Below are positions 15,971 through 25,638 of a stretch of DNA of 64,000 nucleotides, piece after piece (within the stretch, counting starts at the first letter, position 1; each line of letters opens with the position of its first letter). A program made the translations under genes and the position numbers. The notes beneath the pieces are model-generated. The model ran no database searches. It was given only the letters and a program-made list of their open reading frames with translations, and was not told the origin of the DNA. The DNA comes from Lentibacillus kapialis. GTDB taxonomy: Bacteria > Bacillota > Bacilli > Bacillales > Amphibacillaceae. The stretch spans positions 1 to 64,000 of the forward strand of contig NZ_BMNQ01000007.1 of assembly GCF_014646635.1 (NCBI RefSeq). Reading direction: 5' to 3'.

Positions 15971-16396
15971 TTACGGTTGTCCAACTCTTTTCAGGATATC
16001 GATAACCATTTTCTTCTCATCAATACTCAGCCCTTGAAATAACGCCTCAATTGCTTCTTTGTGTTTGGGGAAAATGTCATCCATCAGCTGTTTTCCCTTA
16101 TCCGTGATATGAATGTATATAGAACGGCGATCATCTTTGCACGGCTGGCGTTTGAGCAGCCCCTTTGTTTCCAGTTTATCAATCACATATGTCATCGATC
16201 CGGCATTAATAAGTACTGCTTCAGAAATCTGCTTCACAGTCAATTCACCTTTGTGATACAAGGCTTCCAGGATAGCAAAATCGTTCGTTTTCATATCATA
16301 CCGGCTGATGTCTTTTTTGACATATTCGGTTACTGATTTCGAAGCTTTCATTAGAATAACAAACATTTTTAATGATAGATTTTCATGCATAACCAT
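15971..16396 (-). CDS. mhqR: MarR-family repressor, MhqR-like
   Basis: The 141-residue winged-helix protein has the MarR helix-turn-helix and wing (LTVKQISEAVLINAGSMTYV, then LLKRQPCKDDRRSIYIHIT). B. subtilis MhqR represses quinone-detoxification genes and this protein has its length and general pattern. A single Cys in the wing (QPC) could be redox sensitive, which is inference. GGAG lies five bases before the ATG at 16396. A perfect 20-bp palindrome 31 bases upstream is the likely operator for autorepression. Confidence 0.7.
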   Translation of the reverse strand: MVMHENLSLKMFVILMKASKSVTEYVKKDISRYDMKTNDFAILEALYHKGELTVKQISEAVLINAGSMTYVIDKLETKGLLKRQPCKDDRRSIYIHITDKGKQLMDDIFPKHKEAIEALFQGLSIDEKKMVIDILKRVGQP

Positions 16397-16427
16397 TTCG
16401 CTCCAAACACGTTTAGATTAAATTTAT

Positions 16428-16447
16428 TTAATTTGAATTCAAATTAA
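16428..16447. promoter_or_regulatory. Perfect 20-bp palindrome, probable MarR/MhqR operator
   Basis: TTAATTTGAATTCAAATTAA lies upstream of the regulator. Its GAATTC centre agrees with what I recall of MhqR sites in B. subtilis (GAATTC-centred dyads). Confidence 0.6.
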
Positions 16448-16603
16448 TTATAATTGATTTGCCGAATATATGTCAACTGAATCCATTTATTACCGCGGGT
16501 AGGAAGGTGAAACGACGTCGTTTAAAAATTAGCTATTGCCATATGCCGCTATTCGTGTTTAAATGTATGAAATATCATATTAAACTGAATATGGGGTGAT
16601 GAT

Positions 16604-17911
16604 TTGGAAGATAGTGTATCAGTCGGTCTATTAGGAGTTGGAGTTGTGGGTTCAGGTGTCATAGATCTCATTGAACAGCATCAGGCAAAACTGGCTCATC
16701 AACTCGGATGCAATGTCCATGTTAAAAGTGCATTGGTGCGTAATCCGAATAAAGCACGTGATGTGGATGCCAAGACTAATGGGACACTGCTCACAACAAA
16801 TTCAGATGATGTCTTAAATGATCCGGAAATCGATGTCATCGTTGAAGTAATGGGCGGTATTGAAGAAGCACGTGAGTCAATATTAAAAGCTTTTAAAGCC
16901 AAAAAGCATGTGGTTACAGCCAATAAGGATCTTGTCGCTCTTTATGGTGCTGAATTACATGAAGCAGCGGCAGAAAATAGATGTGACTTTTATTATGAGG
17001 CGAGCGTTGCCGGCGGGATTCCCATTTTAAGGGGGATAACAGATGGGTTTGCCTCCGATCACATCGAACAATTAATGGGGATTGTAAATGGAACAACGAA
17101 TTACATATTAACAAAAATGCACAATGAAGGCGTCGGCTATGAAGAAGCGTTGAAAGAAGCTCAGGATCTTGGCTTTGCTGAGGCTGATCCGGCAGCTGAT
17201 GTGGAGGGGCTTGATGCGGCCCGAAAAATGGCAATTCTCGGCCGGCTTGCTTTCTCAACCCATATTGATTTGGCCGATGTCGAAGTAACCGGCATAAATG
17301 GTATAGATTTGATTGACCTGCAATATGGTGATAACCTTGGATTCACTATGAAGCTAATTGGTTTTGCGAAATTTGATGGTAAGCAGGTTGAAGTGAATGT
17401 CCAGCCGGCACTTATTTCCAAAGATCATCCGCTTTCAGATGTCAAAAATGAATATAATGCTGTGTATGTATATGGCGAAGCAGTGGGCGAAGCTATGTTC
17501 TACGGCGCCGGAGCGGGAAGCATGCCGACTGCTGCTGCGGTTATTTCAGATGTTGTCGCGGTCATTAAAAATATGCATCGCGGTGTTACCGGCAGTCAAT
17601 TCGTTGAACCCCGTTTTGAAAAGGAATTGAAAACAGAAGCGCAGCGTTTTGGTCAATATTATGTGCGTTTTTATGCAAAAGACGAAGCGGGTGTGTTTTC
17701 TAGGATATCGTCTTTATTCAATGAGTTTGATATAAGCTTTAAGCAAATTCTGCAAAATCCGTTAAAAGACGCGGATGCGGCAGAAATTGTCGTGATTACT
17801 CATAAGTCTTCACTTGAAAAAATGCATCAGGCCTTGGAAGCCCTCAGCAAACTTGACGAAGTGATTGATACTAAAAGCTTTTATAAAGTAGAAGGAGATG
17901 CTGAGGAATGA
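16604..17911 (+). CDS. hom: Homoserine dehydrogenase
   Basis: The 435-residue enzyme reduces aspartate semialdehyde to homoserine in the threonine/methionine pathway. The Rossmann motif [12 protein letters not shown], the catalytic-domain stretch [12 protein letters not shown], and [12 protein letters not shown] with [11 protein letters not shown] are clear. A C-terminal ACT domain (about residues 350-430, [20 protein letters not shown]) suggests threonine feedback. The start is TTG 16604 after GGGGTGAT; no in-frame ATG fits. It overlaps thrC by four bases (ATGA). Confidence 0.95.
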   Translation: MEDSVSVGLLGVGVVGSGVIDLIEQHQAKLAHQLGCNVHVKSALVRNPNKARDVDAKTNGTLLTTNSDDVLNDPEIDVIVEVMGGIEEARESILKAFKAKKHVVTANKDLVALYGAELHEAAAENRCDFYYEASVAGGIPILRGITDGFASDHIEQLMGIVNGTTNYILTKMHNEGVGYEEALKEAQDLGFAEADPAADVEGLDAARKMAILGRLAFSTHIDLADVEVTGINGIDLIDLQYGDNLGFTMKLIGFAKFDGKQVEVNVQPALISKDHPLSDVKNEYNAVYVYGEAVGEAMFYGAGAGSMPTAAAVISDVVAVIKNMHRGVTGSQFVEPRFEKELKTEAQRFGQYYVRFYAKDEAGVFSRISSLFNEFDISFKQILQNPLKDADAAEIVVITHKSSLEKMHQALEALSKLDEVIDTKSFYKVEGDAEE

Positions 17912-18969
17912 CGTGGCAAGGTTTAATCAGACACTATCAATCGTATTTGCCGGTTACGGACAAGACCCCGGAGATCTCACTGCAAGAGGGCAATACATCC
18001 CTGATTCATTTCTCAACCTTATCTGAGCAATTGGGGATTGAGTTATATGGCAAAGTGGAAGGTGCCAATCCGACCGGTTCATTTAAAGACCGCGGGATGG
18101 CGCTGGCAGTTGCCAAAGCCGTTGAAGAAGGCAGCAATGCGGTGATCTGCGCCTCAACAGGCAATACCTCCGCTTCAGCGGCAGCTTATGCAGCCAGAGC
18201 CGGCATCAGAGCAATCATTGTTATTCCTAAAGGTAAAATAGCGCTTGGAAAACTGGCTCAGGCTGTCATGTACGGAGCGGATATCGTAGAGATTGACGGC
18301 AATTTTGATGACGCCCTGAGAATTGTCCGGAAAATCAGTGAACGTTCTCCTGCAACACTCGTTAACTCGGTTAACCCATATCGTCTGGAAGGACAAAAAA
18401 CAGCAGCATTTGAAGTTTGCGATGTGCTCGGATCCGCCCCTGACATCCTAGGTATCCCTGTTGGAAACGCAGGCAACATCAGTGCCTACTGGAAAGGGTT
18501 TAAAGAGTATCACGAGGTGAAGCAGACAGGACTTCCATATATGTTTGGTTTTGAAGCAGAGGGAGCCGCCGCGATTGTTCGAAATGAAGTGGTTTCAAAC
18601 CCTGAGACCATTGCCACAGCTATTCGCATCGGTAACCCGGCAAGCTGGAACCTTGCTGTACAGGCACGGGACGACTCCGGGGGAAAAATAGGTTCGGTGA
18701 CCGATAAAGAAATTGCTTACGCTCAAAAACTTTTGGCAACGCAAGAAGGTGTTTTTGCCGAACCGGGCTCCTGCGCGTCGATTGCAGGTATTATTCAGCA
18801 GCGAAAGCAAAACACAATTGCTGAAGGGTCAAAGGTTGTCGCTGTTTTAACCGGTAACGGACTAAAAGATCCGCAAACGGCAATCGATCAAATTGATGAG
18901 GATCCTGTTACCTTGCCAAATGATGAGAAAACGATCACGGATTATATTGAAAAGCTGGTGGAAGCATGA
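17908..18969 (+). CDS. thrC: Threonine synthase
   Basis: The 353-residue PLP enzyme converts O-phosphohomoserine to threonine. The PLP lysine is in GSFKDRGM (about residue 57), and [24 protein letters not shown] and the C-terminal [10 protein letters not shown] complete the fold-type II pattern. It has the short bacterial length found in B. subtilis. It overlaps hom and thrB by four bases at each side, so all three are translationally coupled. Confidence 0.95.
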   Translation: MTWQGLIRHYQSYLPVTDKTPEISLQEGNTSLIHFSTLSEQLGIELYGKVEGANPTGSFKDRGMALAVAKAVEEGSNAVICASTGNTSASAAAYAARAGIRAIIVIPKGKIALGKLAQAVMYGADIVEIDGNFDDALRIVRKISERSPATLVNSVNPYRLEGQKTAAFEVCDVLGSAPDILGIPVGNAGNISAYWKGFKEYHEVKQTGLPYMFGFEAEGAAAIVRNEVVSNPETIATAIRIGNPASWNLAVQARDDSGGKIGSVTDKEIAYAQKLLATQEGVFAEPGSCASIAGIIQQRKQNTIAEGSKVVAVLTGNGLKDPQTAIDQIDEDPVTLPNDEKTITDYIEKLVEA

Positions 18970-19868
18970 AGCCGTTCAGGGTACGTGTTCCGGCAAGTTC
19001 GGCGAATATTGGGCCGGGATTTGATTCGATGGGATTGGCTTTGAATTTATATCTCACACTCGATATTTCACCCTCAGATAAATGGGAGATTGTGCAGCAC
19101 TCACCGCATCTGCCGATCCTTACAAACGCTGAGGATCATTTTATTGTACAGATTGCCCATGATGTTGCAGCGCGCTGGCATGCTGAGCTGCCTGCGTGCA
19201 AAATGGCTGTCTACAGTGACATTCCATTGGCACGCGGGCTTGGCAGCAGCGCGTCTGCAATTGTTGCCGGCATTGAACTGGCGGTCAAGGCATGTCATTT
19301 ACCTTTAACACCTGAAGAGAAATTGGAGCTCGCCACTGAAATTGAGGGTCATCCGGATAATATTGCCCCAACTCTAATGGGAGGGTTTGTCATATCGACT
19401 GTCACTGCCGGTGAAATCGACTGGATTCAACTGCCGGTTCCGGAAGTTGATGTGATCGTATATATCCCCGAAGAAGATTTGACGACAGAATCCGCCCGAC
19501 AAGTTTTGCCCGAAACTTATAAACGGGAGGATGCGGCTACAGCGAGTGCCCTCAGCAATGTGCTGATTGCTGCGCTTGCTTCAGACGACCTTGAACTGGC
19601 AGGTAAAATGATGGAACGTGATATGTTCCACGAACCATACCGTGCCAAGCTGATTTCAGGCTATGAGGATATTAAGCGTGAGGCGAAAGAGGCCGGTGCT
19701 TACGGAACGGTTATCAGCGGATCGGGACCGACGATGATTTCGTTTGCTCCAAAAGGTAAAGGCCAAACGATCGCAGACCGCCTCAGCAATCTTATGACGG
19801 ATCATAATGTAGCATTACTTGAAATAGATTACGGTGGGGCGGTTACAACCAGTGAACGGTTACGATAA
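18966..19868 (+). CDS. thrB: Homoserine kinase
   Basis: The 300-residue GHMP kinase phosphorylates homoserine before threonine synthase acts. It starts [20 protein letters not shown] and has the ATP-binding motif [16 protein letters not shown] and the C-terminal [15 protein letters not shown]. It is the last gene of hom-thrC-thrB and its stop codon lies in the terminator stem. Confidence 0.95.
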   Translation: MKPFRVRVPASSANIGPGFDSMGLALNLYLTLDISPSDKWEIVQHSPHLPILTNAEDHFIVQIAHDVAARWHAELPACKMAVYSDIPLARGLGSSASAIVAGIELAVKACHLPLTPEEKLELATEIEGHPDNIAPTLMGGFVISTVTAGEIDWIQLPVPEVDVIVYIPEEDLTTESARQVLPETYKREDAATASALSNVLIAALASDDLELAGKMMERDMFHEPYRAKLISGYEDIKREAKEAGAYGTVISGSGPTMISFAPKGKGQTIADRLSNLMTDHNVALLEIDYGGAVTTSERLR

Positions 19869-19905
19869 CCACACAGATTACATAAAGTCTGTGTGGTTAG
19901 TTTTT
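19867..19905 (+). terminator. Terminator of hom-thrC-thrB
   Basis: AACCACACAGA pairs with TCTGTGTGGTT across a ten-base loop, followed by AGTTTTT. Confidence 0.9.
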
Positions 19906-19906
19906 G

Positions 19907-20200
19907 CTATTCTTTTTCAGTCAGTTCAAGATTAAAATTACCGACGGCCCCCGGTTCGTATAAATTGACGACTGACGTGGAATAGCTGCTGATAGCAGCT
20001 GGAAATTCGAGATTTTTTTCGGGGACTTTCACCCTGAAATCATTCTTATACAGTAACGTTGTGACGTCATGATATGCTGCGTGGGTCACTTCAAAGTCAA
20101 AGCTCAATGTAATTCGCGTTACTCCATTCTTCCTGGTTGATCCTACCTGAACGTTAAACGCATTAATTTCCATATCATTGATGATAATTGTCTGATCCAT
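19907..20200 (-). CDS. YkvR-like protein (probable DUF3219)
   Basis: The 97-residue protein has a beta-rich sequence with FDFEVTHAAYHDVTTLLYKN, VPEKNLEFPA and NLYEPGAVGNFNLELTEKE, matching my memory of the DUF3219/YkvR family of Bacillaceae. Its function is unknown. GAAGGTGATC precedes the ATG. It converges on thrB and uses the shared hairpin. Confidence 0.6.
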   Translation of the reverse strand: MDQTIIINDMEINAFNVQVGSTRKNGVTRITLSFDFEVTHAAYHDVTTLLYKNDFRVKVPEKNLEFPAAISSYSTSVVNLYEPGAVGNFNLELTEKE

Positions 20201-20368
20201 GTGATCACCTTCTATAGACTAAACCAATTTTTTCAATCGTAACAGCTTTGATTATGGATTGCCATGTTTTGGCCTGTTGCAAGGCGGCTATTGCATTTGA
20301 AACTAGAATAAATTTTAAGTACGAGGGGAAAAGAATAAGTAGCAAATATCACCGAAAGGGGTCGGCTT

Positions 20369-21613
20369 ATGGCAATTCCGCGTGAACAAGGCTTGGATCA
20401 TACTCACGACTTGGTATCAGAAGGCTTTTTTTACATCCCTAACAGGCGCCGGAAATTTCAATCGGATATTTTCCACACAAGGCTGTTTGGACAAAAAGTG
20501 GTGTGTATGGGCGGAGAAAAGGCTACAGAAGTTTTTTATGATGAGACAAAATTTAAACGAAAAGGTGCTGCGCCGAGTCGCATTAAGGAATCCCTATTTG
20601 GCAAAGGTGGCGTACAGGGACTGGACGGTTCTGCACATAAGCATCGGAAGCACCTGTTTATGTCGCTCATGACATCTGAATATCTTAATGAACTGAGGGC
20701 GATAACCAGAAAACAATGGCGGATTGCAATTGATAACTGGAAAGAGAAGCGGGAACTGTCATTACTTCATGAATCCGAAAAACTAATGTGCCGCATAGCC
20801 TGTGAATGGGCTGATGTGCCGCTGTTTGCCAGTGAACTGAATCAGCGGGCGCGTGACCTTGCAGCCATGATTGATGCGTTTGGTGCTGTCGGGCCCAGGC
20901 ATTGGAAAGGCAGAATGGCTCGCAACCGCTCCGAGAAATGGGTCAGGCGTCTTATCCGTCAGGTTCGGAGCGGGGATCGGCACCCACGAGAAGGGACGGC
21001 TTTATATGAAATAGCTTGGCACCGGAACTTGAATGGCAAACTGCTGAGTCTGCAAATTGCGGCAGTGGAATTGCTGAATGTCCTGAGACCGATTACAGCC
21101 ATTGGACGCTATGTGACATTTGGTGCGCTGGCAATGCATGATTTTCCGGAAACAAAAGCAAAACTTCAGACGCGTAATGATAAAGACAAACGGATGTTTG
21201 CTCAGGAGGTCCGCCGTTACTACCCGTTTGCGCCATTTTTAGGAGCGAGAGTCCGTTACAACTTCAAATGGGGAGGGTGTCATTTTAGGAAGGGAACCCT
21301 TGTGCTTCTAGATATTTATGGAACAAATCATGATCCTGAAATTTGGGACAACCCTGATATGTTCAGACCGGAGCGTTTTGAAGAATGGGATGGCAGTCCA
21401 TTTAATTTTATCCCTCAGGGTGGTGGTGATTATAGTATGGGGCATCGTTGTGCCGGTGAGTGGATCACAATTGATGTCATGAAAATCAGCTTGGAATTTT
21501 TGGCAAATAAGATCGATTACCAGTTGCCAACGCAGAATCTGGATTACAGTATGATACGAATCCCGCCCTTGCCGAAGAGCAGATTGATGATAAATCAGGT
21601 AACAAATAAATAA
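20369..21613 (+). CDS. CYP152-family fatty-acid peroxygenase (cytochrome P450)
   Basis: The 414-residue protein follows P450-BS-beta (YbdT, CYP152A1) along its length: QGLDGSAHKHRKHLFMSLMT, MIDAFGAVGPRHWKGR, the RPITAI segment whose Arg binds the fatty-acid carboxylate, FAQEVRRYYPFAPFLGA, LDIYGTNHDPEIWDNP and the heme-Cys loop GHRCAGE. CYP152 enzymes use hydrogen peroxide to hydroxylate, and sometimes decarboxylate, fatty acids without a redox partner. The residue after IPQGGG is D-Y-S rather than the more usual charged stretch. AAAGGGG precedes the ATG. It is a single gene. Confidence 0.92.
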   Translation: MAIPREQGLDHTHDLVSEGFFYIPNRRRKFQSDIFHTRLFGQKVVCMGGEKATEVFYDETKFKRKGAAPSRIKESLFGKGGVQGLDGSAHKHRKHLFMSLMTSEYLNELRAITRKQWRIAIDNWKEKRELSLLHESEKLMCRIACEWADVPLFASELNQRARDLAAMIDAFGAVGPRHWKGRMARNRSEKWVRRLIRQVRSGDRHPREGTALYEIAWHRNLNGKLLSLQIAAVELLNVLRPITAIGRYVTFGALAMHDFPETKAKLQTRNDKDKRMFAQEVRRYYPFAPFLGARVRYNFKWGGCHFRKGTLVLLDIYGTNHDPEIWDNPDMFRPERFEEWDGSPFNFIPQGGGDYSMGHRCAGEWITIDVMKISLEFLANKIDYQLPTQNLDYSMIRIPPLPKSRLMINQVTNK

Positions 21614-21687
21614 TTGGAAAAACGCGGCATTCACCTTGTTTATACGAACGTCGACGTCTTTCTTATAAGGTCACCCATAATTTATAA
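21612..21687 (+). repeat. 77-bp dispersed element, copy 1
   Basis: This 76-bp stretch after the P450 gene aligns with 60225-60301 almost end to end (shared AATT.GAAAAA, CGGCATT, TTATAC, CTTATAAGGTC, CATAATTTATAA). In one frame both copies end in YKVxHNL then TAA, so it may be a decayed small gene. Confidence 0.6.
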
Positions 21688-21699
21688 TTTTGACGTTAC

Positions 21700-21737
21700 A
21701 ACGAAAAAACGTCCTCTTAGGGGGCGTTTTTTCGTTA
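21700..21737 (+). terminator. Strong bidirectional terminator
   Basis: AACGAAAAAACG.CC and GG.GCGTTTTTTCGTT arms flank TCTTAG. Confidence 0.85.
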
Positions 21738-21812
21738 TATTAAAATTTGTTAATGGGACAACCCCCCAATGAATAGAATGATATGCAGAGTATATAAATT
21801 GGGGGATAAATT

Positions 21813-23225
21813 ATGCAGATTCACATTGTGCAAAACGGAGATTCAATATGGCAAATAGCACAACAATATCGAACGGCCATGAATCAAATCGTGTTGTTGA
21901 ATGAACTGACAAATCCGGATGTGCTGGTTGTCGGGCAGTCGTTGGTGATTCCGGAACCCGGCCATGACTATGTTATTCAGCCTGGGGACACATTATGGCA
22001 GGTTGCGCAGATGTTTGGAGTGACGGTCCAGGAACTGGCTGTCGCCAACAATATCACAGATCCATCATTAATTTTTGTCGGACAAATGCTGATCAACCCT
22101 TATATTACGCACACTGTTCAAGCAGGTGAGTACATTTGGGGGATTGCCCAGCGATATGGTATTAGCGCTGAACGCATTATTGCGGTCAATGATATCGGAC
22201 AGCCCGGGCTGATATTTCCGGGGCAAACGTTGAGGATTCCTGTTTCAGCAAAGCCCTTTACGGAAGTGAATGCTTATATAACACAGGTAGACAATCAAGG
22301 TGCTCCCGGGGTGATGCGTTTGGGCAGATATTTAACGTATCTTTCTCCGTTCATGTACAGTGTTCGTGACGATGGAACGCTAACCGAACTTCCTGATCAG
22401 CCGGTGCTTGAGGCCGCCAAGGCTAATAATGTTGCGCCGCTGATGGTGGTGACCAATTTCACCGGGGGTGAGTTTAATTCGGATTTGGCTGCGGCTGTGC
22501 TGCGCAGTTCCGAAGTACAGGAGGCATTGATCAGTAATCTATTGACAACCATGCGCGAAAAAGGGTATGCGGGCGTCAATTTTGATTTTGAATATGTATA
22601 TCCGGAAGACCGCCGGAATTATAATAATTTTTTGCGGCGTGTTGTGGCCGGGCTGCATTCTGAAGGGTTTCTGGTTACGACAGCTCTTGCACCGAAAGAG
22701 AATGCTGATCAAAAAGGACTGTTGTACGAAGCTCATGATTATCAGGCGCACGGTGAAATTGCCGATTTCGTCATATTGATGACATATGAATGGGGATGGG
22801 CCGGTGGTGAACCATGGGCAATCGCCCCGATTAATGAAGTAAGGAATGTGCTGGATTATGCTATAACCGTGATTCCGCGTGACAAAATCGTGATGGGAAT
22901 GCCTTTATATGGACGTGATTGGAACATTCCATGGGTCGAGGGTACGACAGCCAGTACGTTGAGTCCGAAAGAAGCGGTTCAACTGGCAGCTGAGTATGGC
23001 GCAGCTATTCAATATAATGAAACGTACCAGTCACCGTTTTTCCGTTATACGGATGAGAGCGGCCAGAGGCATGAGGTCTGGTTTGAAGATGCCCGCAGTG
23101 TTCAAGCGAAATATAATACGGTCAAGGAATATGGTCTGAGAGGTGTAAGCTATTGGGCGCTTGGCACCCCATTCCCGCAAAATTGGCCGATGCTGCAGAG
23201 CAATTTTCGAATCAGAAAATTTTAA
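21813..23225 (+). CDS. LysM/GH18 spore glycosidase, SleL/YaaH-like
   Basis: The 470-residue protein has three LysM repeats at about residues 2-47, 52-97 and 100-145 (QNGDSIWQIAQQY, QPGDTLWQVAQMF, QAGEYIWGIAQRY). A GH18 catalytic domain covers residues 150-465, with the catalytic DFE in GVNFDFEYVYPED, MTYEWGW and YGLRGVSYWALG. It lacks a signal peptide, as do SleL/YaaH-type cortical-fragment lytic enzymes that are laid on the spore. B. subtilis YaaH has two LysM repeats, so three is one more. It probably cleaves muramic-lactam cortex fragments during germination. It follows GGGGGATAAATT. Confidence 0.88.
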   Translation: MQIHIVQNGDSIWQIAQQYRTAMNQIVLLNELTNPDVLVVGQSLVIPEPGHDYVIQPGDTLWQVAQMFGVTVQELAVANNITDPSLIFVGQMLINPYITHTVQAGEYIWGIAQRYGISAERIIAVNDIGQPGLIFPGQTLRIPVSAKPFTEVNAYITQVDNQGAPGVMRLGRYLTYLSPFMYSVRDDGTLTELPDQPVLEAAKANNVAPLMVVTNFTGGEFNSDLAAAVLRSSEVQEALISNLLTTMREKGYAGVNFDFEYVYPEDRRNYNNFLRRVVAGLHSEGFLVTTALAPKENADQKGLLYEAHDYQAHGEIADFVILMTYEWGWAGGEPWAIAPINEVRNVLDYAITVIPRDKIVMGMPLYGRDWNIPWVEGTTASTLSPKEAVQLAAEYGAAIQYNETYQSPFFRYTDESGQRHEVWFEDARSVQAKYNTVKEYGLRGVSYWALGTPFPQNWPMLQSNFRIRKF

Positions 23226-23230
23226 TGTTT

Positions 23231-23261
23231 CCCTTTGAGACGGCTATACCGTTTCAAAGGG
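23231..23261 (+). terminator. Hairpin after the spore glycosidase
   Basis: CCCTTTGA.ACGG pairs with CCGT.TCAAAGGG around CTATA. No T run follows, so termination is possible but not certain. Confidence 0.5.
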
Positions 23262-23365
23262 CTCCTCCAATCTGCGAGTGATCACAAGGAACCAGAGTCT
23301 GTATTGATGTCCCTTTTGAGAATTAAAGTCCATTGAAAGGATATTACGTTGTTTCGCTTTATAGT

Positions 23366-23896
23366 TCACGAACGTTCCTCTCCGGTATCATCTCCAGTGT
23401 CTTTTTCGCGCATTTCCTGTTTTATGTCTTCTTTTGGATGTTCAAAATCATAGCGTGTTTTTTCAAGTGTTTTTCGGAAAAGGTCACGGAATTTCACTTC
23501 ATCTTCAGTGTTGAATGCCTTCGGGCCCTTTGTTCGCTTTCCGCTTTTGCGTGCCACAGCATTTACATAACGGGTCTGCAACAAATGATCGATGTTTTGA
23601 TTAGTATACGTGAAGCCTTTATGATGCAGAACGGTACACCCTTTTGAAAGCCCAAGTGAAGCAAGCCCGTAATCTTGAGTAATGATAATATCCCCTTTCC
23701 GTGTCAATTGCATAATTCGATAGTCGGCGGCTTCAGCACCTGTATCCACATAAATTGTCTCCACACCGGGTTTTTCATCATCATGTGAAAAGTGAGAAAA
23801 ACTTTTCACAAGTATAACCGGAATATCAAAGTCCCGGGCAACAGATATGATTGTTTTTTTAACCGGACAGGCATCTGCGTCAACGTAGACTTTCAT
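23366..23896 (-). CDS. yqxD: UPF0178 / YqxD-family protein
   Basis: The start at 23896 ([14 protein letters not shown]) has GGAGG nine bases upstream; upstream ATGs at 23902 and 23911 are in or before that site. The 176 residues carry the family's conserved blocks [31 protein letters not shown] and [11 protein letters not shown]. These proteins have a PIN-like fold with an acidic pocket, but no proven function is known to me. The C-terminus is acidic and probably disordered. Confidence 0.85.
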   Translation of the reverse strand: MKVYVDADACPVKKTIISVARDFDIPVILVKSFSHFSHDDEKPGVETIYVDTGAEAADYRIMQLTRKGDIIITQDYGLASLGLSKGCTVLHHKGFTYTNQNIDHLLQTRYVNAVARKSGKRTKGPKAFNTEDEVKFRDLFRKTLEKTRYDFEHPKEDIKQEMREKDTGDDTGEERS

Positions 23897-23911
23897 GATC
23901 ATAACCTCCAT

Positions 23912-24309
23912 ATTCTATATAGTAATTTTAGCAGATGTCTTTTTGTGAAGCCACTATGAGCGGAAGGTAAAAGCTCGTAAGGTTGCCCTGACAATTCACC
24001 CTACAGGTACTTGAAGCTGCCCATGAAACAATTACGGAAAAAGCTGAACGATGTTGTCTCAACTGGTATGTGGGGCGAATTTTCAGCACGATATGACACG
24101 GTTTAAATTTTTTATTCAGTTTATCACGTACAAAATTAATTAACTGAAAAAACTTTATTTAACGAATTATCAAAAATCATTTACAGTCAAGAAATACTGA
24201 ATTATAATCAAACTTACACTATTGAGCATATACATGATTATAAAAGAGCATGTTGATGTTATATTGACTTAGAGCAAGTTATTTGACCGATATAAAGGGA
24301 GGGGAGCTT
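23912..24309. other. Long leader before the selenoprotein operon
   Basis: About 400 bases without a gene. I looked for a glycine riboswitch here and saw none of its conserved core. The 3' part is AT-rich with several possible promoters, for example around TTGATG (24253) and TTGACT (24264); none is decisive. AAAGGGAGGGG lies at 24295-24305 ahead of the first ATG. Confidence 0.4.
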
Positions 24310-25617
24310 ATGAGGCTGGAAATCGGTAATTTTCATATTCAAGATGTTGATTTTGGCGAAACGACCGTTTTTGAAAATGGCTTACTGACAATCAACAAAG
24401 ATGAGGCCTTACGGGTTGTGTATGAAGATGACCGCATTACAGACGCCGATATTGTTATTGCAAGACCAAATGATCCGATTCGCATTACGCCTGTTAAAGA
24501 TGCCGTTGAACCAAGGTGCAAGGTGTCAGGAGGTGAGCTATATCCGGGCTTGACGAACAATCTTGTTCCAGCAGGTACAGGAAGAACGCACGTATTAAAA
24601 GGGGGGTGCGTCTTAGCAGTGGGGAAGCACTGGGGCGGCTTTCAGGATGGGTTGGTGGATATGAGCGGTCCCGGGTCTTACCAGACGATGTTTTCTTATT
24701 TGCTTAACATTTGTCTTGTGGCAGATACGAATGAAGATGATGAAAATCATGAGCAGCAAAAGAAAAATACCGCATTAAGGCTAGCAGCGATTCGGCTTAG
24801 CGAGTATCTTGGCGAATGTATCCGCGATATGGAACCGGATGGATTGGAGGTTTATGACCTGCCATCACCTAATGAGTTGGAAGATCGGGTAAAGGAGCTC
24901 CCAAGGGTCGTGTATGTACTGCAATTACAGTCGCAAATGATTGAAAACGGTTACAATTCACTCGTTTATGGATGGGATGCAAGAAATATGCTGCCGACAC
25001 TTATGCATCCAAACGAATTGTTGGATGGAGCAGTTGTTTCCGGAAGTTTCATGCCATCATCGTCAAAAATATCAACCTATCAGCATGTTAATAATGAAAC
25101 TGTAAAACGCTTGATGCGCGAGCACGGTGTAACAATCAACTTCCTAGGTGTGATTGTATCCAATCTAAATGTTGCGCTTGAAGAGAAACAGCGTTCGGCG
25201 ATGCGCATTAAGCAGATTGCCAGCTCGCTAGGAGCGGAAGGGGCAATTGTTTGTGAAGAGGGATATGGCAACCCTGATACCGATTTTATTCTGGCTATAA
25301 GTGAGTTTGAGGATGCAGGTATCAAAACCGTTGGCATAACGAATGAAGCAACAGGACGTGATGGTCGCTCGCAGCCACTTGTTGATCTATCGATAAAGGC
25401 TAATGCGCTTATTTCAACCGGTAATGTGTCGCAGATATTAAAGCTTGATCCGATGGAGGTGGTTGTTGGTGAACTTGAATCACTTACCAGAGACGGAAAT
25501 TCCGGAGGCTGGGATGGAAGTATTAAAGCAGATGGATCGATTGAAATGGAAAATAATGGAATTTTCTGTGCAGATGCAAATACCGGTAACCACTTCAAAA
25601 CGGTTGTTGAGTATTAA
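24310..25617 (+). CDS. grdI: Betaine-type reductase protein B, alpha subunit (GrdI-like; GrdE/GrdG family)
   Basis: The start ATG 24310 follows AAAGGGAGGGG and gives 435 residues. The sequence belongs to the GrdE/GrdG/GrdI family: RTHVLKGGCVLAVGKHWGGF, GYNSLVYGWDARNMLPTLMH, STYQHVNNETV and CEEGYGNPDTDF. Glycine- and sarcosine-specific forms are proproteins cut at a cysteine near residue 242 to leave a pyruvoyl group. Here there is no Cys between residues 171 and 314 (residues 241-246 are AVVSGS), which fits the uncut betaine-type subunit. It would bind substrate together with the selenoprotein GrdH just downstream. Confidence 0.85.
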   Translation: MRLEIGNFHIQDVDFGETTVFENGLLTINKDEALRVVYEDDRITDADIVIARPNDPIRITPVKDAVEPRCKVSGGELYPGLTNNLVPAGTGRTHVLKGGCVLAVGKHWGGFQDGLVDMSGPGSYQTMFSYLLNICLVADTNEDDENHEQQKKNTALRLAAIRLSEYLGECIRDMEPDGLEVYDLPSPNELEDRVKELPRVVYVLQLQSQMIENGYNSLVYGWDARNMLPTLMHPNELLDGAVVSGSFMPSSSKISTYQHVNNETVKRLMREHGVTINFLGVIVSNLNVALEEKQRSAMRIKQIASSLGAEGAIVCEEGYGNPDTDFILAISEFEDAGIKTVGITNEATGRDGRSQPLVDLSIKANALISTGNVSQILKLDPMEVVVGELESLTRDGNSGGWDGSIKADGSIEMENNGIFCADANTGNHFKTVVEY

Positions 25618-25638
25618 TTTGAAAGGAGGTGAGGCTGG

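Noticed and set aside
16485-16510. TACCGCGGGT-like sequence before hom, resembling the core of a T-box leader
   Set aside because: Only about 110 bases separate it from hom, and no specifier stem, anti-terminator or terminator is seen. The match is short and probably chance.
23912-24309. Glycine riboswitch before the reductase operon
   Set aside because: The leader was read for the paired aptamer core and its GGAGAG/GCCGAAGG-type motifs; none is present. This also agrees with a betaine rather than glycine role.
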